Below, in pieces: positions 7,151-12,081 of a stretch of DNA of 12,081 nucleotides. The stretch spans positions 172,818 to 184,898 of the forward strand of contig MU069477.1 in NCBI GenBank assembly GCA_002284615.2. The letters run 5' to 3'. The notes beneath the pieces are model-generated. The model made no database searches, was not told where the DNA came from, and saw only the letters and a program-made list of their open reading frames with translations. The translations under genes and the position numbers were made by a program. Within the stretch, counting starts at the first letter, position 1. Each line of letters begins with the position of its first letter. The stretch is from Dunaliella salina (Eukaryota; Chlorophyta; Chlorophyceae; Chlamydomonadales; Dunaliellaceae).

Positions 7151-8755
7151 ATTAGGGTCTGTGTGCACCATTGAGCTTTGACACAGTCTGTCTAAGCACA
7201 CAGGGCGACTTACGAAATTCTGAGCACATGCCTGGGTAGCTTGTTCAGCCAGCTATAGTTGAGATCCAAATTTGACCCAATCAGATGAAGTGACTGTGAG
7301 ACATTGCACTTTAAATGTAGAAAGGTGCATACTTGGTACTTGTTCAGTTAGCCCCCTCTAATAAACATTATTTTTTTCTCTATGAGCTCACTTTTTAATG
7401 CAAACAGGCTAGCAGTCAGTCGGTTTGACTGGAGGTCAGGTGCCACAACCTATGCCAAATTTGGGTGATATACTGCCGGACACTTTCAAACCCACTTCTG
7501 TGTAGGGGGGGTTGCTTCTTTGGATCAGTGGTCTTGTATGACATGTTGGTGGCATCTGGATGAGGCTCAGGTGGAGCTCTGTGCATCGAAAACATGCATT
7601 TCTCTCATTTGGGCACACCAGTGCATGTTTTGAGGCAACAGGTGTTTCTCTATTAATATTTTAGTAATTAAGGAGCATCAGTTGTGCCCCATACCTGCAC
7701 TTTTTGGTCACCCCTGGGAATGGCCATTTTTTGAGGGACCCTGCTCAGGCCCAAACTGCACTGTGTTTGGGAAGCCTGCTGGTAATATTGCAAGTGATTT
7801 TGGGTTGTCGGGAGGACCCCTAATGCTCGTCGGATTTTCATCGCACGGACAAGCACGCATAACCTGGGAGGTCTGGCCAGGCCCCGATAGGCCACCTCCG
7901 CACCCGCTGTTTGGCCTGGCCGATGCCTGGGATTGTCATCTTCGACAATGACGCCGCGGGCTGCCATGATGGGCGCCAGGGAGGAGCTGCTGGGCTCCGC
8001 AAATTCGTTGGAGCTAAAAAAATGCCAAATTTTTGCTTGTGGGCACACATGCGAGGGAGACAATGTACATTTGGACTTCTCCGCAGATTCTGGTTTGATA
8101 ATATCATTTTGATTTATCCTAAGGAAAAGATAGGACAGCCTCGCATCTGTTGCTGCCAGCGGAGATATGAAAGGTACAAGCGTTTGAAACCTGGAACCCG
8201 TACCAACACACCGCTGAAGCGCCTAAATTTCATTGAATATTAAAAAGAAAGCCTTTCCCTATCGTCATCTCTCCTCTCGACTGGCTTTGGAGCACCCCCA
8301 GGATAGCCCCCTACCAGCTCGCATCAGGTGGCCACCAATGCACTCAGGGACCATCCTGGGGTCCACCTGCAGGCTTGGGGGTGCAGCTGGAGGGCTTAAG
8401 CACAAAGGGGGTGAGTTTTGCTGGCCGAATGCACAAACATGCAGGCCTGACGCGCAGCAGGGTTCACCAAGCAGGACCAGCTCAGCGCTAAAAAATTGCT
8501 TATTTCATTAGCTTTCAGATAATGTGCTCAGAATTGGCAGAGGTGGCCTGGCTGGCAAAATGCAGGATATCACACAGGGTTGTGGCGCCTGACTGGAGGC
8601 CTTCTATCTCTTGTAATCTCGTAACCTTCATGCTCTCAATCGATCGCATTTGCCGGCCACTCGTGCCCTATCCATGCCCTCATGCCGGGGTCAGGGGGTT
8701 TGTTTTGTCCGCGCGGGGTGAATACTGGTAAATAAAAATTGAAAGTTTTGGCCTT
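7151..8755. other. Intergenic region without a supported gene
   Basis: Several open frames of 60-131 codons occur on both strands (the longest on the minus strand, 7668-8063), but none shows a known motif, a clear splice pattern or a convincing protein composition. No repeats were noticed apart from short hairpins such as attgtc-atcttc-gacaat near 7932. It may contain old unrecognised transposon sequence. Confidence 0.4.
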
Positions 8756-9359
8756 TACCGTAGGTTCACGATTACTTCGTACCGGGGTATTAATTATTTT
8801 TGGTTCGCAGCGGTTCGTACCAGTTCGTACCACTTCGTATTTCAGCAGCATCATTTTGTGGTGCACAAGGCAGTTCGTCCCAGTAGGCAAAAGGCTGCTG
8901 GAAGGCCGCTGGAAGGTCAGCTTCCACACAGATAATCTGCTGCTGTGGCCTTGACAGGGGCATCAGGGCTGGCCAGGGGGCCCAGGTTGGTGTCTCGGTC
9001 AACCCTGGTGTCCTATGTGTGGCTCACATCCAATCAGACATGAACGCCTCATCACAAACTTGGGCTTAATGGCATGGGCTTGCTCTTGTCCAATTCACTG
9101 CTGCATGGCACCTTTTGAGGTCGGGCCAATGATGCATCGCCAGCATTTATTGCCCACCTCTTGCTGCCCATCACCTGCTGCAGGTGTGCCGTGTTCCTCA
9201 AATTCTACCTTACTCAAAAATTATCATTAATTCGCACTTCGTTCCTCGCTTCGTACACACTTCATATTTATGGGCAGGGGTTTTTTCTTTCACTTCGTAA
9301 GATTTGGTTTTTGGGCCAAATAATTAATTAATTTACGAAGTAATTGTGAACCTACGGTA
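8756..9359. mobile_element. 604-bp TIR element (MITE-like), TA-flanked
   Basis: Terminal inverted repeats: taccgtaggttcacgattac... at 8756-8781 and its complement at 9334-9359, 25 of 26 bases matching. The outermost TA on each side could be a TA target duplication, as in Tc1/mariner-like or Stowaway-type MITEs. Subterminal copies of ttcgta(c) occur at 8776, 8814, 8824, 8834, 9250 and 9294, with tacgaa at 9334, and AT-rich attaatta blocks lie near both ends. There is no transposase ORF, so it is non-autonomous. The superfamily is not certain. Confidence 0.85.
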
Positions 9360-9569
9360 TTGCTGGAATTCAGGCCTCCGGCTGTATGTCCTTTTCTGTT
9401 TCCATTCAGGTCATATTATGCGTCAATCAGCGCATCGTCGCAATAATCTATGATATAAACGGCCTTTGCTGGAGGAGATAAGCGGTGCCTCATCCCTAAG
9501 CATCCTCTTTTTCTGAGTTGAAGAAGTGGGGATATTCTTTTTCCTGCTATCGTGGATTTCTTCTCTTTT
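9360..9569. other. Intergenic; unrecognised minus-strand open frames
   Basis: Two overlapping minus-strand open frames (9727-9416 and 9719-9423, about 100 codons) cross this interval and the hairpin to its right. One ends with a Lys/Arg-rich tail (QKKRMLRDEAPLI...), but no family is recognised and both run through the palindrome, so neither is called a gene. Confidence 0.3.
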
Positions 9570-9640
9570 CTCTGGAGTAGATGCATTACAGGGAGTTCTT
9601 CCGACTCGGAATAACTCCCTGTAATACATCTTTTCCAAAG
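9570..9640. repeat. 71-nt near-perfect hairpin with one-base loop
   Basis: Centred on C9605. TTCCGA (9599-9604) pairs with TCGGAA (9606-9611); after one mismatch, ATTACAGGGAGTT (9585-9597) pairs perfectly with AACTCCCTGTAAT (9613-9625); the outer stem continues with few mismatches to 9570/9640. A TGTAA string, the usual chlorophycean polyadenylation signal, occurs on both strands in the stem (plus 9620-9624, minus 9590-9586). It could be a foldback remnant, a small-RNA precursor or a 3'-end structure. Confidence 0.85.
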
Positions 9641-10479
9641 GATCCGAGTCATGTTGTTGATGGGCAAGACCAGATAAGAACTGGACTTGAAGAGACCCGA
9701 GATGCAAACATGCCAGCAAGGAAACATTAAAAAGCCTGGGTTTTAAATGATGACAGACAAAAGGATGTGTGTGTGCTCAAGGCGGGCAGCACCAGCCTGA
9801 ACTTGCTACAGATGCAGAACATGAATTAGGAAGAGTCTCTCAGGCTGGATATTATAAGCTTTCCAGAATCTAAATTTAAACCACTCTCTCAAGATTTGCA
9901 CGAGTGCAAAACACTCGTCCTCCCTCTGTTACCTGGCACAGGTTCCTCTTACTACCCTCTGCCATTCTTGCATGCTGTTCATTGAACGCAAAGGGCACAA
10001 GGAGCCATATCATGCTTGTACCTAACTCCAGCCAAGATGATCATGCTCCAGGGAAAACGGAAACTTTCTGGACTGCAGAGCACAGCAAGACTCCTGTGCC
10101 TTCCCATGGGGCAAAAGTCTCCAGTCCAACGTTTGCAGCGGGGCCGCTTTGCAGTTTTTCCTGAAAGGGAGCAGCTGAAATGCAAGCCTTCTACAACATG
10201 CGTGCACTACCCCACAGCTCCACCAGCTCCACCTGCACAAGCAAACATCATGCCCCATCTCCGCAATGGCATGCTTTCCCGAGCCATCCTGTGCCACTCC
10301 CAAGCGAGATGCGATGCTTGAGCTTGAATTTGCACCTTGCCTGCAAGTATTTCTGCACACTTGTGCACCCTGAGCCCCCTCCCAGTGCACACTCTCAGGC
10401 TGCGGTCGCACGTGTCAGACTCTCCACTTGCAACTTGGGCATTGCGCACAAGTGAAACTCTACAATGATTAGAAACACT
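9641..10479 (-). other. Downstream of the EF-Tu gene, possible 3' UTR
   Basis: Follows the EF-Tu stop codon on the minus strand. No TGTAA is present on the minus strand between the stop and 9590, so a canonical green-algal polyadenylation signal would only be met inside the 9570-9640 hairpin, giving a very long 3' UTR. The true end may use another signal. ORFs here have no recognised family. Confidence 0.4.
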
Positions 10480-10649
10480 CTACTTGCCAACCAGCTCCGT
10501 CACCACTCCGGCACCCACAGTACGGCCAGAGTCCCGGATAGCAAAACGCACGCCCACTTCCAGGGCAACAGGAAGCATCAGCTCAATGCCTGTCCTGAAG
10601 TTGTCTCCAGGCATGACCATCTGGGCGCCCTCTTCCAACCGCAGTTGTC
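10480..10649 (-). CDS. EF-Tu last coding exon with stop codon
   Basis: 170 nt. The acceptor is ACCAACAG before 10649; two bases complete the split Gly codon, giving [18 protein letters not shown], which aligns without a gap to the bacterial DVTGxIxLxEGxxMVMPGDN stretch. The exon continues to [16 protein letters not shown] and TELVGK, then TAG at 10482-10480. The exact length match supports this acceptor over the other AGs nearby. Its first 53 nt are the exon part of the intron's tandem array. Confidence 0.92.
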
Positions 10650-11443
10650 CTGTTGGTACATGACAATGTTACATGGGAACATGAGAAATGAAATTTTGAA
10701 GTTGTCTACAGGCATGACCATCCAGTTGCTCTTTTCCTACTGCAGGTGTCCTTTAGGCACATGACAATGTGACATGAGGAAATGAGAAGCAAAGTTTCAA
10801 AGTTGCCTCCAGGCATAACCATCTACGTGCCCACCTCCCACCTCAGACAGTGTGGGCAAATGACAACAGAATACAAGAAGCGAGTAAATCTTAAAGTTGT
10901 CACCAGGCACAATCATCTGGGTGCCCTCTTCCAACCGCAGATGGCATGAAGGCGCATGAAAACATCAGAAAAGAAAATGAGAAACACAGTTGTCTCCAGG
11001 CATGAACAACTGGGTGCCCTCTTCTAACCACAGTCAGCCTGCAAGCCTTTGTGCACACCCAGAACTACAGCGCACAGCAGTGGGCATCCACAAAACTTAT
11101 GCATTGATGTGAGCATCCCTTCAAACTGGCGTAACAAACAAAAGAGGCTTGCTCGGAAAGGCCTTGGGTGGCAGCTATCTCGATGTCTTTTCAGATTTAA
11201 GCACCAGATTTAATGAAGGAGTCATTAGCATGGAAAGTGCATGCGAACAAAAGAGAAGGTGAAAAACACTGGCTGCTGAAGAGCTTATGCCTCTGGCCTT
11301 GCAGCATGTGTGTCATGTTTGTCTCCACACTTACCAACCACATCAGCAGTCCTGAAGAAGAACTGGGGCTTGTAGTTCCCGGTGAAAGGCGTGTGTCGGC
11401 CACCCTCGTCTTTGGTCAGGGCGTACACCTCAGCTTTCAATGT
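10480..11443 (-). CDS. Elongation factor EF-Tu (probably mitochondrial), last two exons; 5' part beyond right edge
   Basis: Join on the minus strand: 11443-11335 and 10649-10480. The two exons give a continuous C-terminal domain (domain 3) of EF-Tu: [31 protein letters not shown], then [34 protein letters not shown] and ELVGK-stop. EF-Tu carries aminoacyl-tRNA to the ribosome as a GTP complex; domain 3 binds the tRNA T-stem and EF-Ts. The bacterial-type sequence with spliceosomal introns means a nuclear gene for an organelle factor. Plastid tufA is usually plastid-encoded in Chlorophyceae, so the mitochondrial factor is the better guess. No frameshift or internal stop is seen. The GTPase domain and transit peptide are outside the window. 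Confidence 0.9.
10597..11060 (-). repeat. ~93-101-bp tandem array carrying the EF-Tu acceptor junction
   Basis: The plus-strand anchor gaagttgtc (or variant) starts at 10597 (real exon), 10698, 10799, 10893 and 10986, spaced 101, 101, 94 and 93 bp. Each unit has about 53 nt of exon (minus-strand sense ending MVMPGDN), the acceptor region, and 40-48 nt of intron with atgacaatg-acatg-gaaatgagaa. The copy at 10893 still reads [16 protein letters not shown]; the one at 10698 reads MVMPVDNF after a stop; the one at 10986 reads [13 protein letters not shown] after a stop. An AG at the acceptor position is kept in the copies at 10698 and 10986 and lost in the other two. Confidence 0.92.
11061..11334 (-). 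other. 5' part of the EF-Tu intron, unique sequence
   Basis: Lies between the donor GTAAGT (11334-11329) and the junction array. The whole intron is 685 nt (10650-11334). No exon or further array copy was seen here. Confidence 0.6.
11335..11443 (-). CDS. EF-Tu penultimate coding exon
   Basis: 109 nt, phase 0 at its start, phase 1 at its end. The acceptor is TTTTTTGTGTGCAG before 11443 and the donor is GTTG|GTAAGT at 11335/11334. It encodes [20 protein letters not shown] followed by [16 protein letters not shown]. The [10 protein letters not shown] and YxPQFxFRTxDV strings are hallmarks of EF-Tu domain 3. Confidence 0.92.
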
Positions 11444-11687
11444 CTGCACACAAAAAATGAGGTGTAGCTCTTAATATAGTTTTACTGTGTGACAGTAGAC
11501 TTTGCAAGGCCATCAGACAACAATAACATCATCATCATTCCTGAAAGATGTGATACTCATTCAGAAAAGCATGGGTAGGCAGGTGCAGGAATCTACAGTC
11601 TGGCAACGACACAGTCCGTTGTCAAAAAAGTCCATTTAGCACGAGGCATTGTCTGAACATGATCTCTTGTGTGTTTGATTAAATATG
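11444..11687 (-). other. Upstream EF-Tu intron, unique part
   Basis: Sequence upstream of the 11443 acceptor, containing a T-rich tract (minus-strand CATTTTTTGTGTGCAG). No exon was recognised before the microsatellite, so the next EF-Tu exon (domain 2) should lie beyond the window. Confidence 0.55.
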
Positions 11688-11709
11688 CACACACACACGC
11701 GCGCGCGCG

Positions 11710-11793
<84 letters not shown>
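11688..11793. repeat. Composite (CA)(CG)(CA) microsatellite
   Basis: A short CA run (11688-11698), then about ten GC dinucleotides to 11718, then an AC tract to 11793. The whole 106 bp alternates pyrimidine and purine without a break, which is the most favourable sequence type for Z-DNA. It lies in an EF-Tu intron. Confidence 0.96.
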
Positions 11794-11795
<2 letters not shown>

Positions 11796-12081
11796 GGTGA
11801 TTTCAATGTGCTCTCCTCTTTCCTGAGTACTCTAAAATCAGCAGCAGAATCAAGAGGGTGATTTCAGAGTACCCTCCTCATGCTCGAGTACTCGAAAATC
11901 AGAAGCAAAATCTAGAGGGTGATTTCAGAGTACTCTCCTTCTTCTTGGGTACTCAGGAAACAGCAGCAGAATTAAGAGGGTGATTTCAGAGTACTCTCCT
12001 CTGTCTGGAGTACTCAAAAATCAGCAGCAGAATCAACAAGGTGATTTTACAGTACTCTCCTTTGTCTCGAGTGCTCAAAAA
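11796..12081. repeat. 61-bp tandem repeat running off the right edge
   Basis: The plus-strand unit start ggtgattt occurs at 11796, 11857, 11918, 11979 and 12040, exactly 61 bp apart each time, with a consensus of ggtgatttcagagtactctc, then ct-rich sequence, then gagtactc-aaaatcagcagcagaatcaagag. Each unit typically has two agtact palindromes. At least 4.7 copies are present and the array continues past the window. Confidence 0.95.

Noticed and set aside
7668..8107. Overlapping minus-strand ORFs of 131 and 89 codons
   Set aside because: Two frames are open over the same DNA, neither has a known domain, and no splice or start context supports them.
9416..9727. Minus-strand ORFs of about 100 codons, one with a basic tail
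   Set aside because: They run through the hairpin at 9570-9640 and no family is recognised; not enough to call a gene.
10022..10411. 129-codon minus-strand ORF downstream of EF-Tu
   Set aside because: No recognisable motif, composition looks random, and it lies in the probable 3' UTR or intergenic DNA.
10698..11060. Array copies as additional EF-Tu exons or a second EF-Tu gene
   Set aside because: Each copy contains only the first 53 nt of the exon, most have stops or lost splice AGs, and the two real exons already join into a gap-free domain.
11593..11790. Minus-strand ORF of Cys-Val and Ala-Arg repeats
   Set aside because: Translation of the (CA)(CG)(CA) microsatellite, not a gene.

Overview
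This window looks like nuclear DNA from a green alga, probably a chlorophycean with long introns and moderate GC such as a Dunaliella-like lineage. That lineage call is an inference. Clearly eukaryotic signs are two interrupted genes with GT-AG introns, long (GT)n/(AC)n microsatellites, a decayed non-LTR retroelement, and inverted-repeat DNA elements. No bacterial operon, tRNA, rRNA or CRISPR array was seen.

Two genes are supported, both on the minus strand and both running off an edge of the window. (1) Positions 4012 down to 403 hold the first four coding exons of a SNF2-family chromatin remodeller of the DDM1/HELLS(LSH) group: exon 1 3866-4012, exon 2 3275-3364, exon 3 2641-2745, exon 4 403-643. 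All internal junctions are phase 0. The ATPase domain would lie beyond position 1. (2) Positions 11443 down to 10480 hold the last two coding exons of a translation elongation factor EF-Tu: 11335-11443 and 10480-10649. It is probably the nuclear gene for the mitochondrial factor, and its upstream exons lie beyond the right edge.

The most striking feature is shared by both genes. Their introns carry tandem arrays whose repeat unit spans a real exon-intron junction, so each unit holds a short piece of exon, the splice site, and 50-90 nt of intron. Intron 3 of the SNF2 gene has such arrays at both ends: about eight junction copies of the exon 4 acceptor at 602-1465, and about four of the exon 3 donor at 2200-2666. 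The EF-Tu intron has five copies of its acceptor junction at 10597-11060. A 33-bp array also abuts the donor of SNF2 intron 4. Many copies keep splice-like dinucleotides and readable fragments of the protein, so they could act as decoy or poison splice sites, or be relics of tandem duplication at splice junctions.

The stretch between the genes (4013-10479) has no convincing host gene. It holds a decayed LINE-type retroelement (about 4665-5640) with a repeat-rich tail to 6070, a foldback element of about 700 bp (6430-7150), a 604-bp TIR element flanked by TA (8756-9359), and a long near-perfect hairpin (9570-9640). The right edge has a (CA)(CG)(CA) microsatellite and a 61-bp tandem repeat that continues past the window.
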